A model generated the notes under the pieces. That model searched no databases, was not told the DNA's origin, and worked only from the letters and a program-made list of their open reading frames with translations. A DNA stretch of 64,000 nt, taken from positions 12,298,001-12,362,000 of the forward strand of contig BSBM01000307.1 in NCBI GenBank assembly GCA_027924585.1, in the 5' to 3' direction. Numbering within the stretch: the stretch's first letter is position 1; each line of letters opens with the position of its first letter. A program made the position numbers and the translations under genes. Source of the DNA: Larix kaempferi. Its lineage: Eukaryota; Streptophyta; Pinopsida; Pinales; Pinaceae. Positions 23,651 to 34,788 of the stretch are shown one piece after another.

Positions 23651-24655
23651 CTGAAAAACGGAGGCTCGTAGTCGGTTCATTGACTCTCGTAATTTCTTTT
23701 GAACATTTCCAGTTGTTTTAAGAATTTAAACTTCAATGTAGCAGGTTTTGCATCGTCTTATTTTGATTTTGTGACTATTGGGATTGTGGTAAGCGTTTTA
23801 ACGCTATGAACCCCAAAGTGGCCCTATTCAGAAAGTAGTGTAATACTTCGTTTTAAATGAGACCTCTGTGTTTGATAGGTTAAAGACTCCAGGAAGAATG
23901 TTATTTGGTTTTCAGCTTACTCCATCCATAACCACTGTTTTGGGAAATATTTAATTCCTGTAGATGAAGGGAAATTTCCGCATAGGTTCTTCTTAAATGT
24001 ATTAAATCTCAGTTTGAAATATTTATGTTTTAAGCTCAGTCTATAGTTTCAATTTAAGGAGTCATTAAGTGGATTATGGGCGTAAAGAGAGTCATGGCTC
24101 CGTTCCTGTAAATCAATGGAGAAAACAAATCTGCTTGTTTTAAGTAAGAGTTTCGATATGTAGGAAAAATGCTTACTCAATCTCGTCTTAAGATTCTATG
24201 AATTTAATTGTCAAGATATAATAATGTGTATCTTTCTACTAGGTTTAGGAGTAAAATCGCCTTTCGGATTCCTTTGTACACATCCTCGCCCTTCCTAGCT
24301 AAATGGGCAAAGACGTATGGCCCTAAAATAAGGAAAGGAGTTTCTATACATGATTATCTGAAAATCCATTTCAATGAATGATGTATAGCTCATGCCTTAA
24401 GGGTTTAAGTAGGAATAAATAACCCCTGTGAATGCATCTTTTCTTCCCCTATTTCTATTACAAGCTAAACACTAACTGGATTTTTGGAATTGTTTCCATT
24501 GCTGAATGTATTTGATGGATGTTATAGACAAGGTCAAATCCAGATTCAACATTAATACTCAAATCTCCACTCTTCTATTTATTTGCAATTCAATCTTTAA
24601 CACTGAAACGGTAGAAGGATGTCCTTGAATATTTCCACTTGAAGATGTCATAAGA
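23651..24655. other. No feature recognised
   Basis: Sequence of moderate complexity with no recognised domain, repeat or clear splice-bounded exon. It may be intron or flank of the exon cluster at 22908-23650. Confidence 0.3.
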
Positions 24656-24659
24656 TGTC

Positions 24660-25400
24660 ATAAGTTTTTATAGTTTCTCTTTGGACTGTGGTTGCGGTAC
24701 GAATACAAGAGCAGAACTTCTAGCTCTTTGGGCTGTTCTTAGAGTGAGTTGTTTGATGGGTCTGCCCATTCATTTGATTTTTGGTGATTCGATGGTGATT
24801 ATTTATTGGATAAACAGACTTACAGCCCTTGAAATTCCTACTCTGATGCACTGGTGTGATGAAATAAACTATATGCTGTAGCTTGTCCCACCGGTAATCT
24901 TCAAACATATCTTCCGAGAGCACAACATGCTAGCTGATGGTCTTCAAAAGCAGGCTCTGAAAATGGAATTGGGATCTGGATATTTCACTGAAACATTGGA
25001 TGGGAAGGTCATTGAACATGGCCAATTCATACTTTTTTAGCTGATGTTTATCATCTTTTTTCAGCGTTTGAATGACATGCAGATGTACTTCTTTCTTTGT
25101 CTGTTACATAGGAGACCTATCAGCTAGCAGGTCTTGCTTAGGAGTGTATGTTTGTAGGTCACTTTTGATTATACAGCATATTCTGACCTGATAATTCAGG
25201 GATGATGAGAAAAGTCTGCTACGATCAGACTTTGTTTCTATTTTGTTGACTGGCAGCTTTGCAGACTTTTCTTTCTATTTGTCTATATGCTGAACTGGAA
25301 TGTTACTTCCTCTTGTCATGAAGATGGTTGATGTATAATATGTCTTTTGATTCATATGAATAACAAAGACTGGTATTTTTTCTTGTGAAAAAAAAAAGTT
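24660..25400 (+). mobile_element. 5'-truncated LINE tail with RNase H
   Basis: Plus-strand LINE 3' end. The frame beginning at 24681 keeps the RNase H Glu (NTRAELLALW) and Asp (LIFGDSMVIIYW). After one stop the His/Asp block HIFREHNMLADGLQKQAL follows near 24905-24958. A 3' UTR of about 350 bp ends in ACTGGTATTTTTTCTTGTG-A(11) at 25366-25399. A short AAGTTTT(T)AT repeat near 24663 and 25398 may be a target duplication but is weak. Confidence 0.75.
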
Positions 25401-27863
25401 TTATTTAAAAAAAAAATTGTGTCATAAATTTAATTGAAATGCATTATCTTTTTAGCACATTTTTTTAATGAAGTGTGCAATTAATCTATTACTGTCATTT
25501 GAAATGTGAGTTTTTTTGAAATCCCTTCATCAATGAAGGGCTGCATGAATATATAACCTTCAATATGAAATTAAGACCAGCCCTTCAATCTTGATCCCTG
25601 CTCGGGACCTAGCTTCTTAATGGAATCGTTTCATGGATTTATTATGTCTGAATTTCATAAGCTTGTTCTTTAATGTTGAAGACTCTCTAGGCTGGTCCAA
25701 AAACCCAATGGCCAGTGATTTTACTGCAAAGTTGGGCTATTGCACCCAAGCTGAATTACAACCTCCACATGAGAAACAATGGTGATGGGGTCTTTGTGGA
25801 AATGGTCTGGTCCAATCAAATGTAAAGTGGTCTTATGGTCGGCTCTTAATAATAAGCTTCTAACTTGGGACAATGGGTAGAAGAGGGACTGTTGTGGTCC
25901 AAATGTTTGTGTACTCTATAAATAAAGTGTCGAGTCAGTAATGCACCTTTTTATTCCACGCTCTTTTGCAGGTTGGGTTTGGCAAGCGGTCTCAGTGGAG
26001 CTCAAGCCCAAGGGTAGATGGAAGTCCTCAAGCTTGGTTATAAGTGTGCAGAATTGGCTCCAAGACCGTTCCATCTATTGTTTTAAAGCTTTCCCTAGTC
26101 TCTTTTATTTATGGAATTCGGTGGATGAGGATCCAGTCCATTTTTCAGGACAACAAGCATTTGTTTCTCTAATTGCTAGTGTCATGTTAGGAGGGACTCG
26201 AGAATACCAGAAGGATCTAAAGGTAGCCAAAAAGAGAGTCCTCATAATGCCATATGTAATTACCCCCATTTTGACCCTTTGAATTATTGTCTTCATATGT
26301 AAATATTGTGAATATGTGATGCATGGTTCCTAATGTGGAGCTCAATGCCAAGGCCCCACTAGTGAATGTTCGATTTATAAAGGCAAGTATTTTCTATTTT
26401 GTGGACATGTGCTAGTCAACCATGGAAAAATGTAAAAACAATGTAAATATTTATAATGCAAATAAAATTTTGAGAGTTCGCTATGGAGGCAACTAAAATG
26501 AGGGGTTGTGTTTATCCACTAGGGAGAGGTGAGGGGTGTGTGGGATTTTGTTCCCAAGTGTCAACTTAAGAACCCATCTGCCATAAATGGTAAGCAACTA
26601 CCCAAGTGGACTTCCTTGCTGATCTTTAATTCTATTGTAAGAAGATTGTTGATAAATCAACTCATGAATTTAATAGAGCATGGCTTGAACCCCAAAATTC
26701 ATACGGTTTAGTATGGGCTCAGTTTTGTGTACCCATAAGTCAATTCTCCTCATAGGGATTCGTTTCCCTTCATTCTCATTCCATTATTAGGCAACTGAAC
26801 TCCAATTCTCAGCAAGCCATGCATTCCTAGCAAGAAAAATAACATAAATCGTAACCAAAGAAAGAGCCATGTTTTAGAATGTAAAAAATGCCTGGAAATT
26901 CGTATGGATTGTGAAATCCAGTGGAGGATCCATATACATCAACCCTGGGGCCAATTTGAGAGTGTCAAAAGCCCAAAAATCTGTGGGAGAACCCATATTT
27001 GGAAGCCTGGAAATTGAATTTTGTGGCTGCAAATTAGTGTTGCTAGAAATTAGAGAATTCAAGAGACAATTAAAGTCTAAGAGGGATCAGAGGTTGGAAT
27101 TGCCCACCCTAAATAGCAATGAAGGGAAGGAGCGGCTGAGGGACTGTGCAACAAAGAAGGGGACCTTCCTTGTGTTGGGTGTGGTGGGTAATGTGGGTGC
27201 CAAGGCTGGATGAAGCTAATTGAGATGCTTGTAGCTCTGTGGTTGAGCTCACAGCCTTAGCATCCACCTTCTTTATCTCTATCCATGCTTGATAAACCCA
27301 GCTGTGCGTTGGCTTAGCATGAGTGTGTGTTCTTATGGCTGTGAGTGAACCTATGTAGTTCCCCCTTAGTGGATACATAGCCCAACTCGGGGTTGGCCTC
27401 TCAATAGAAAGATAAAGTGCTGGACAGAGTGCCTACGGTTGGGTGGAACGTTGCTCTTCCATAGCTAGTTGCGTGGGCAACTTCATTGAAGAGATAAGTG
27501 TTTACTTATTAATTTACTGTTGTGTTTGAATGTGCACGATTATTATTATTATGTCTGCGATGAATATGCTGGTATATGCATGTTTTTTTTTTCGAAGGAA
27601 AAAAGCGTAATTTCATTTAAGCAAAATCAAATTACATATTGTATAAAAGCTTCTGAGAGCTTTTTCAGGAAATAAGCTTTTCAGCTTGTGTGTCCAAAAA
27701 ATATGCGAATATAAAAGTTGTGATCCTGTGGGATCCATAACATATCCATCTGAGATACATTGCTATGAATAGACATAAAGTAAAACCCGAGTTGCTGAAG
27801 ATAATGCCGATCTGATATGTACAAAAGTTGTTCAAAATACTGTTCAAAAATGCTAAAAAATGT

Positions 27864-28625
27864 TCAAATCTGCTGATTTTGGACTTCGATGAAGGGTCTG
27901 TGAAAGTGTTCATGGAAGATGTCGTTTTGATGTTCAATGATCCGCCAATGACAATGGGGAAGTGTCAATCCCTGCTTGGAGAGTAGATCTACATCCACGT
28001 TGTGTTCCATGTAAACACGTGTGCAATTAAAACTATCAAACATTGCAGCAATTCTGAGAATATCCTCAAGGATTGTGTGAAGTAACAAATGCAGGCAATG
28101 TTGTGTTTTCTTTATCCATTTAATAATGTTCCTTGAATCTCCAAAGACTTGCAGATGAGAGCAGTGTGTTTCCAATGCAAAGTGGAGCAGCAGTTTGAGC
28201 GCATAGAGCTCAGCAAAATTGTTAATGCCTCTGCCAAGACCCATATGAAGCTTGAAGTAGTGTGTGGTGGAGAGATACAAAATAGGACCTCCCCGACAGA
28301 TTCTATTTTGGGACGCACCATCAAAAAAATCCCACGGGATGTTGGGAATGATAACTTCTGCAGTGGGATGATGGATGGGTGGGGAAGGATCAACTTGTGG
28401 GAAGTGTGAGAGGATAGAGAGTGAGTGGCCGAACAGTATAGAGGGAACAGTGCTTTTGTTGCAAAATATCAGTTGGTTTCGAGCAAGCCAAATACCCCAA
28501 ATAACAATCAATGGTAGGGCTTTGATTGTTGTGGTGTCAGTTGAAGCATTCCATGTTTTCCAAGCAATTTCTAAAGTTTTCCCCCTCCAGAGGTCTGTCG
28601 AAGGATGAGTGTGTCTCAGCTCCAT
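27864..28625 (-). pseudogene. LINE ORF2 C-terminus: RNase H domain
   Basis: Open frame of 253 codons. Residues 43-49 (WGIWLAR) belong to the linker typical of these LINEs. The RNase H domain follows: Asp102 in WDFFDGASQ, Glu139 in INNFAELYALKLL, Asp163 in VFGDSRNIIKW, and the His/Asp block HNVDVDLLSKQG (residues 208-219). All catalytic positions are present. This segment alone is free of stops. Confidence 0.85.
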
Positions 28626-29675
28626 CCAAATATTCTTGGAAAATCTGTAGTCCAGAAAGAGATGTGGAATGGATTCATTGTCCTATTTGTAGAGGGTACA
28701 CCATCCCGGCCCTTCAATGTGTTTATTTTTTATACAATCCTAGGTGGGGATATGATTCGATAGTGCACACCACATGAAGATTTTTTACTTGTTTGGGCAG
28801 TGTGCTTTCCAAATGGTTTGCCACCACCATTCCGGCTCCGTTGCTTGTTGTTTGAGTTCCATTAAGTACCTGTAACCCAACTTTGGTGCATACTTACCAT
28901 TTGGGGCTGGTATCCACATAAGTTTATCGGGGGTATCGGAGATACGAGCATGTGACAGACGCAAAATATAAATGTAGTGTTCCCACTGGTTGTGTAGATT
29001 CGCCGACAAATTTAGGTCCTCTGCCATTGTCCAGCCTTATTGCCATAGACTGTTGGTAAGAGGATCCGCTATTTGGGATAGGTGAAAAAACCCATGCTGG
29101 TGGAGGAAATGTATGAGAGGGGCTGAGAGTATATGACTGTTTTGGCATCTAATCCATGGGTCAGAGCCTATGCGGATCTGTGTACCAGTCCCTACTTTCC
29201 AGGCAATTCCTTGAGTGATGAGTGGTAGAGAGTCCAAAACCGCTTTCCAAATTACCAACATCCCTAATCTGGGTTTTGATGGATTCCGAATCCAGTTGAG
29301 GATGGATGATGGAGCTATATATTTTTGTGTCACAGCCTCAGTCCAGAGATTTGTTGTTTTAAGTAGCCTCCAGCTCGCCTTCGCTGCAAGTGAGGTGGCA
29401 AAAGTATGTATGTGTTTTAAACCCCAGCCCCTGAGAGACTTTGGCAAAGCTATTCACTCCCATTTGACCCATGGGGAGATGGTTTTCTCCCCGTGTCCCG
29501 ACCAAAGAAAGTGCAAATAGATTTTTCTAGCCCTGTCCTTGATTCCCTTGGGGATCCAGGCCAAAGACATCCAATATACTGGTATGGCTTCCAGAACTGA
29601 CTTTACAAGGACCAGTCAACCGGCCCTGGATAGCCACCGGTGGCTCCATAGCATAAGTCTCTTTTCTAGTTTTGC
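28626..29675 (-). pseudogene. LINE ORF2 region between RT and RNase H, with zf-RVT
   Basis: The frame 29447-29037 (LPKSLRGWGLKHIHTFATSL, ..SDPWI..) is the conserved stretch after the RT. 29027-28785 is the N-terminal half of the RT-associated zinc-binding domain (GKYAPKLGYRYL, then EWWWQTIWKAHCPNK). The downstream Cys-rich half is interrupted by stops and frameshifts near 28780-28680. It links the RT to the RNase H domain. Confidence 0.75.
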
Positions 29676-31230
29676 AATGAGCCAATTCCAGTCCCTTTTT
29701 TGTATCCATTAGGTTTTAAGTGAAAGCCCAAGTATTTTCTCCCATCATCCAAGAGGAGACATTCAAAGGGGAATAGGGTGGTATACCTGTGAGTTTCTGC
29801 CACAGACAATCCATAAAGAGAGATAGTGGATTTCTTAATATTGATGGTCATTCCCTTGGCATCTTGGAAAAGAGTGAGTATTGTGTTGACTTGTTCCGCA
29901 TCCCCAATAGAGCCATCACAAAATATGAGAATGTCGTCCACAAATAGTAAGTGTGAAAGTCGGAAATGTGAAGTAAGTTGTAATCCATGGAAGGTGCCTT
30001 GTTGAATAGCATCTTTGATTGCTCTGCTGAGACCTTCTGCCACCAGAAGCAAGAGTATAGGGGATAAAGGACAGCCCTGTTGTAGTCCTCTTTCCGCACA
30101 GAAGAAATGTGTGGGCGATCCATTGATAAGTACTGCAAATGATGCAGTGGTGATGTAGCTCATGATCCATTTGATGAAAGCATAATCAAAACCAATATGA
30201 GTCATAAGAAGACGGAGGTAGAGCCAACTTACTCTGTCAAATGCCTTAGAAAGATCAATTTTGATAACTGCCCCCTTGATACCCTTGGATTTTTGGGAAT
30301 GTAGACCTTCTTGTGCTACCCCTATGGCTTCATGAATTTGTCTGCCTTCAAGGAAACCAAATTGTTCTTTGGAAATAAAATTTGATAGAACAGATTTTAG
30401 TCTCTTTGCCATGATCTTTGCCACTATTTTGTAAGTGATATTGCAGAGTGAGATGGGACGGAATTCATCCATAGTTGCAGGTTTGTCTGATTTTGGAATA
30501 AGGGCAATGAAGGTGGCATTTAGAGGAGGGTGTATGTGTCCCCCTCTCCTGGATTCCTCAACAAGAAGTAATAAATCAGCACCGATGATGCCAAAATACT
30601 CAACGCAAAATTCAACAGTCTAGCCATCCGGTCCCGGACTTTTGTCCTTTTGAAAGCTAGAGAGTGTGGCTTTTAGCTCCCCTATAGTGATCTCTACCAT
30701 AAGATTCTGATTATCATCCTCTGTAACAGCTCCCAGAAAATATTGTGAAATTCTGATAACATCTGCAATTGTTGCTCGATTATCTTTTGTGAAAAGAGAT
30801 TTGAAGTGTGTGGATCCCAGAGAAGCTAGGTCTTCAAAGGAAGAGCAATTTTCGCCAAAAGTATTCGAGAGTTCCCATATGGTGTTTTGTGCTCTTCGGC
30901 CTTTTGCATAAGCGTGGAAGAACTTTGTGTTTTCATCCCCATTGTTGAACCAGAGAGCTCTGCTTTTAAGTCTCCAAACAGCCTCCCTCTCAAGGAGAAT
31001 CTTGTTTCTCTTACTTTCCAGGGTTTTGAGTTGAGTAGTGGAGTCATATGAGGCGTAACCTCCCCCTATGTTTCCTGGAGAGTGGCTAGATCTACTTCAA
31101 CCTTGGCAAGTTCCAAAGTATCCAATTGTAGTTTCTTGTTGGACCATTCCTTCAGGAGCTTCTTGATCCCATATAGGTTTTTGACAAAATGTGATGCGAC
31201 ATGAGTACCCGAGCCATGCTGAAAGGGGAC
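29676..31230 (-). pseudogene. LINE ORF2 reverse transcriptase domain
   Basis: After the endonuclease the reading passes through frameshifts into the RT. An upstream block reads RALWFNNGDENTKFFHAYA and a KSPGPDG motif (about 30640). The open frame 30472-29666 holds the polymerase fingers and palm: DEFRPISLCN, IKIDLSKAFDRVSW (palm A with catalytic Asp), GLQQGCPLSP, and LLFVDDILIF (catalytic FVDD at about 29933-29944), then KYLGFHL. A TAG replaces the codon after PGPDG. The palm residues are intact although the gene is broken. Confidence 0.88.
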
Positions 31231-32019
31231 CTAGTTTGATTTGATGATGGATGCAACTTCTTCCTCCTTGAGCCAAGCTGAACAAATTTTGTAGGGGCTC
31301 GGTGGTTTCCTTGAGTTCTCCTGAATCTCAAAACAGATGGGATGATGATCCGAGATTTCCCCAGAGTCAACCCATTGTCGAAGCCGAAAGGGTTGTGTCG
31401 TCAGAGCTTCAGAGATAAGAAAGCGGTCCAGTCTCTTGGAAATGCAGTCTCCCCCGGATCTGTGATTGTTCCAAGTAGGTTTCAAAATGGGAGGGTTGTA
31501 TTCAATGAGTTGAGTGTTGGTTAGCAGGCTTGCAAAGAAACCAGCAAGTTCGTCACCTCATGCAAATTGACCCGAAATCTCATGAGTGCCCAAGGTGAAA
31601 TTCAGGTCACCCCCAATAATGGTAGCATCCCTAGAGAGCATGGTGTTTCTTCGGAGAGCATCCCAATAAGCGGCACATTCAATGTAGGGCCCATAGATGT
31701 TGATGATCTTAAAAGCCCAGTTGAGACCAGAGTGATGTATTTCAATACCTAGTCCTGAGGAGAAGCCCCAGGAATTGTGTACTTTGATGGTTGAACGTTT
31801 CCATCCAGTGGCAAGTCCCATGGAATGACCACGAGCACTGATAGTTGAGAAGTCATAGAAAGGGAAGGAAGAGGTGAGTAATGCCATGATGTCAATATCT
31901 GACCCCATGGTTTCTTGTAACATGAAGATATCAGGCTGCTGTAGAGAGATCATCCTTTGCAGGGCAAGTTTTTTGGGTTTACTTGCTAACCCCCTGCAAT
32001 TAAAGGACAAGATCTTCAT
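31231..32019 (-). pseudogene. LINE ORF2 N-terminus: AP endonuclease domain
   Basis: Begins MKILSFNCRGLASKPK, the typical start of the plant LINE endonuclease that nicks target DNA. Further motifs are LQET (about 50 residues in, the catalytic Glu), INIYGPY, IIGGDLNFTLG (Asp-Leu-Asn), and after one TGA (31558) the C-terminal SGEISDHHPI block with the catalytic Asp-His pair. The frame runs from 32019 to a TAG at 31231. Domain order and spacing are normal for the family. Confidence 0.85.
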
Positions 32020-33953
32020 GGGGGAACCCCAGGGTGGGCGTGCACCACTCTAAGTGCCCCAAGGATATATTTTTGTTTGCCGTCCACAAGGTCCAGGATG
32101 GCTTGCTGTTGTGCTGACGCAAAGAGTGAGGGTCAACCACGACCTCGAGGGAGTTTACGGGGAGGAGGGTTAGGGCCCAAACCCGAGCCCATGGAAAGTG
32201 TGTTTATAATAGGTATGTCCCGGGTACGTAAGTGAAAACGAATCGATGGTGCCGGGAGCATAGTGGGTGAGGGCTGTGAGGTACAATCCAAGGAGGGGGA
32301 AGTCGAATTTAAGGGAGAGTTGGAAGTGAGTATGCGGAGCAGATGGGGCGTTCCAACAGGGCCCGTTGAATTCAGATGCAGAGAGCATAAATTAGAAACA
32401 ATAGTGGTGAAACAAGGAGAGAGTTTTTTAGTCGTACCCGTGGTGGTTGTTGCAGGAATATCTGGTGAGCATTCCAATGTCGAAGCCCTTACTGATGTCG
32501 AAATGTCCCAAGAAGTGAGATGCGTGTGCAGCTCGGAGCCGTCCAGAGTGTGCATGGGTTCCTTGACAGGTTCCCTTCCCACAGAGGTAGGTTGGAAAGA
32601 GAGGCGGCAATTCTTGGCAAGGTATCCAATCCCATGGCAGCGATGGCAGCGGAATGGTATTCCTTCATAGTCCAACTTCTGTACCCTTTGTGCTAAACCC
32701 CAGGTAAGATTGATATGTGGGTGAAGACCTTCCTGAACATTAATCGAGACCAAAATACGGGCTACCGAGTAAAGCCTGGTGTGGAGAAAAGACATGTTCG
32801 TTGCTATGAAATATCCCAGTGCATTACCAATGTCTAGAAGTGAATCTGTGTTCCAGAACTCCCATGGTAAGCCCGGGAGCTGAACCCATACAGGGATGAG
32901 ATCAAATTTTTCTGTATCCACATCAAACATTGGAGTCCAACCTTTGAACAAAATAGGAGTGTTTCCCAAACTCCAGTGGGCAGCAAGAATCCACTGTGCA
33001 TCCTCGGGAGATCTAAATTTGAAAACGAACCAACCACGGGACAAGACCATTACCTCCAGCTGATAGTTGAGAAATTGGTTCCAATTTGCGATAGCCCAGC
33101 CATCCAAATCCTCTGCGCGTGGATATTTTCCTCAAGCCCGACTGATAATGGTTGTCTCCACCATATGTAGGGTATTTGCAACCGAAACGTCTTTTCCTCA
33201 AACCAAATTTAAGGAATCCCGAGCACTCTTCAAAAAGTTTCCTTTTGATTTAGGGTTTGTGGGAATCTCCTTGAGAGGTGGTGGAGAAGGTCGACTGCCC
33301 GAGTCGGAGCCATGGGCACAGTGTACAGTGGGGGGAGGACCAAGATGAGGTGGAGTAATGAGAAGAGAGTTGACAAAATCATCAGGTAGGGGTGAGAGTG
33401 GGTTTACGTCTGTGCAGGAGTAGTGTAAGGGAGCTAAGAAGACGAAAGGAGGCCAACCACTGTTGTCAAGCTTGGAGAAGGCAGCAGTTTCAGGTGGCCA
33501 AGTGTCCAATAGCGGTTCTGCATGGATGATAGTGTAAACGGTGGGAGGAAAGTGTTCCAATGCATAACCGGAGGGTGAGTATGGATGGTGAGGAAGAGTA
33601 CCCAAGAAACCTGATGCTAGGTTAACCGGATCGAAACCACCCGGTGAAGAGCCTACCCCGGAAGAAGATCAATGGTCCATGGGTGTTAGCGCCTCCGTTG
33701 AAAACCACCCACAAGTTGGCAGGAGACTGTTTGTGCCCTTGTCAAGCACTTGCAGAGAAGAGGAGACTGGCGGGTAAACTGCTTCGAGAGCTTGAATGTT
33801 TTGTGAATAAATAAATTCATTGTCAGAGTAAAAAATATTGTTACCTTCTAATGGATCTGATGAATAGTCCACCGCATCCGCTGAGTGGTATGTCGTATAG
33901 TCCACCGCATCATCGCACAAGCCTGGGTTTGGAAACCATGCAACCACCATCAT
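32016..33953 (-). pseudogene. LINE ORF1: DUF4283-like region plus zinc knuckle
   Basis: About 645 codons in one continuous frame, interrupted only by in-frame TGA codons (33669, 33198, 33132 and 32133). The middle shows the DUF4283-like pattern of plant LINE ORF1 (WFVFKFRSPEDAQWIL, then PVWVQLPGLPWEFWN). A zinc knuckle follows, FRCHRCHGIGYLAKNC, with Tyr where the CCHC motif normally has His. The N-terminal third and the C-terminal third are Pro/Ser/Thr-rich. The protein would act as the RNA-binding partner of the retrotransposition complex. The ORF1 stop overlaps the ORF2 start as ATGA (32019-32016), which suggests coupled translation. The all-TGA pattern fits CGA-to-TGA decay at methylated CpG. 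Confidence 0.8.
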
Positions 33954-34211
33954 TTCACTGAGTGGAAATATAGGGTACAGCCCCTACGGGTTGTGAAACC
34001 CTAGCTCCAGAGCGCTATCCATGCTAATATCCTTTTATATAGAGTTGAAACAAACATTTTCTGTAGTGACATATTGCATCTTGCATTGAGGTTACTTAGT
34101 ATATCACTTGTCTTGCATGTTGTGTGTGCATGGAATGAATTTACTTTTTTGTTGTGTATTTGTATTATGCATCTACACACGCATTTAGATGTTTATGAAT
34201 TTTGTAATTCA

Positions 34212-34415
34212 GCCATGGGGGCAAAATTTAGAACCCCATAAATCGTTCATGTCCTGATAGCTTTGTCGGATTGATGGGCGGGGACGTGACACCATCGATG
34301 GACATGGAAACCTCGTGGGGCTTCTTTGACGAGGCCATTCAAGGAAACCCTCCATTATGCGGCATTGGTGCAATTCCGTTCACAATCCCTTATCATTATT
34401 TCATCATTCAGTTTG
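34212..34415 (+). pseudogene. Host LINE RNase H, first block (copy B)
   Basis: Resumes the copy B LINE after the LTR-like insertion and encodes SWGFFDEAIQGNPPLCGIGA. An extra C near 34235 shifts the frame relative to copy A. It is cut at 34415 by the 4.57-kb LTR-like element. Confidence 0.75.
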
Positions 34416-34782
34416 TGTCACCTACCCAAATTTCTGAACATTATTATTTATTTGCAAAAATACTTTATGTTAAAATTAATTACAAGTTTTGTAATTATGA
34501 TCAGTTTTCATCATGGATGAATGTAATTACTGAATATTATTATTTAAATAAATTAATTAGGAGACAAACACTCAGGAGCACTGTTGACTGAGTGTTCACT
34601 GACCCACTAGGAGGAATGGAAGTTGTTGGAAGGAATGGGACACATGGCACCAGTTACATCACACCACTAACTGTTGGTTATGGGACAACTTCCCCTTAAA
34701 TAGGGCATTATCCCCCAGGTGGAGGGAGTGAGCAGGCAGCTCATTTAATGACCTAGTAACATCTAAAAAGGCCTAGGCAGCC

Positions 34783-34788
34783 TATAAA
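34783..34788 (+). promoter_or_regulatory. TATA box of the 4.57-kb LTR-like element
   Basis: GCAGCCTATAAAGGCAAATTC contains TATAAA in a GC-richer stretch about 370 bp from the left end, a usual place for the U3/R border of a plant LTR. Transcription is not demonstrated. Confidence 0.45.

Larger units (their letters stand above)
27585..34113 (-). mobile_element. Near full-length plant LINE (6.5 kb)
   Basis: Minus-strand non-LTR retrotransposon of the plant L1-like, RNase H-bearing type. The order is 5' UTR (34113-33954), ORF1 with DUF4283-like region and zinc knuckle, then ORF2 with AP endonuclease, reverse transcriptase, zinc-binding domain and RNase H, a 3' UTR and an A-tail (T run at 27583-27592, preceded in element sense by TTACGCTTTTTTCCTTCG). 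It is flanked by a short target repeat TGCATGTT (27577-27584 and 34114-34121). Copy A of the host (10873 onward) is the empty site. In-frame stops and frameshifts make it dead, but all domains are recognisable. ORF1 and ORF2 meet in an ATGA overlap. Confidence 0.92.
26254..34211 (+). mobile_element. LTR-like insertion, copy B, split by a LINE
   Basis: Same element as 9498-10971, with GCCAT flanks at 26249-26253 and 34212-34216. Its left part is 26254-27584 and its right part 34114-34211. Between them sits the minus-strand LINE 27585-34113. TATAAAGG recurs at about 26374. Confidence 0.7.

Noticed and set aside
32133-33671. In-frame TGA codons considered as recoding (selenocysteine or readthrough)
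   Set aside because: Same element has frameshifts and TAG stops in ORF2, and CpG decay explains TGA simply.
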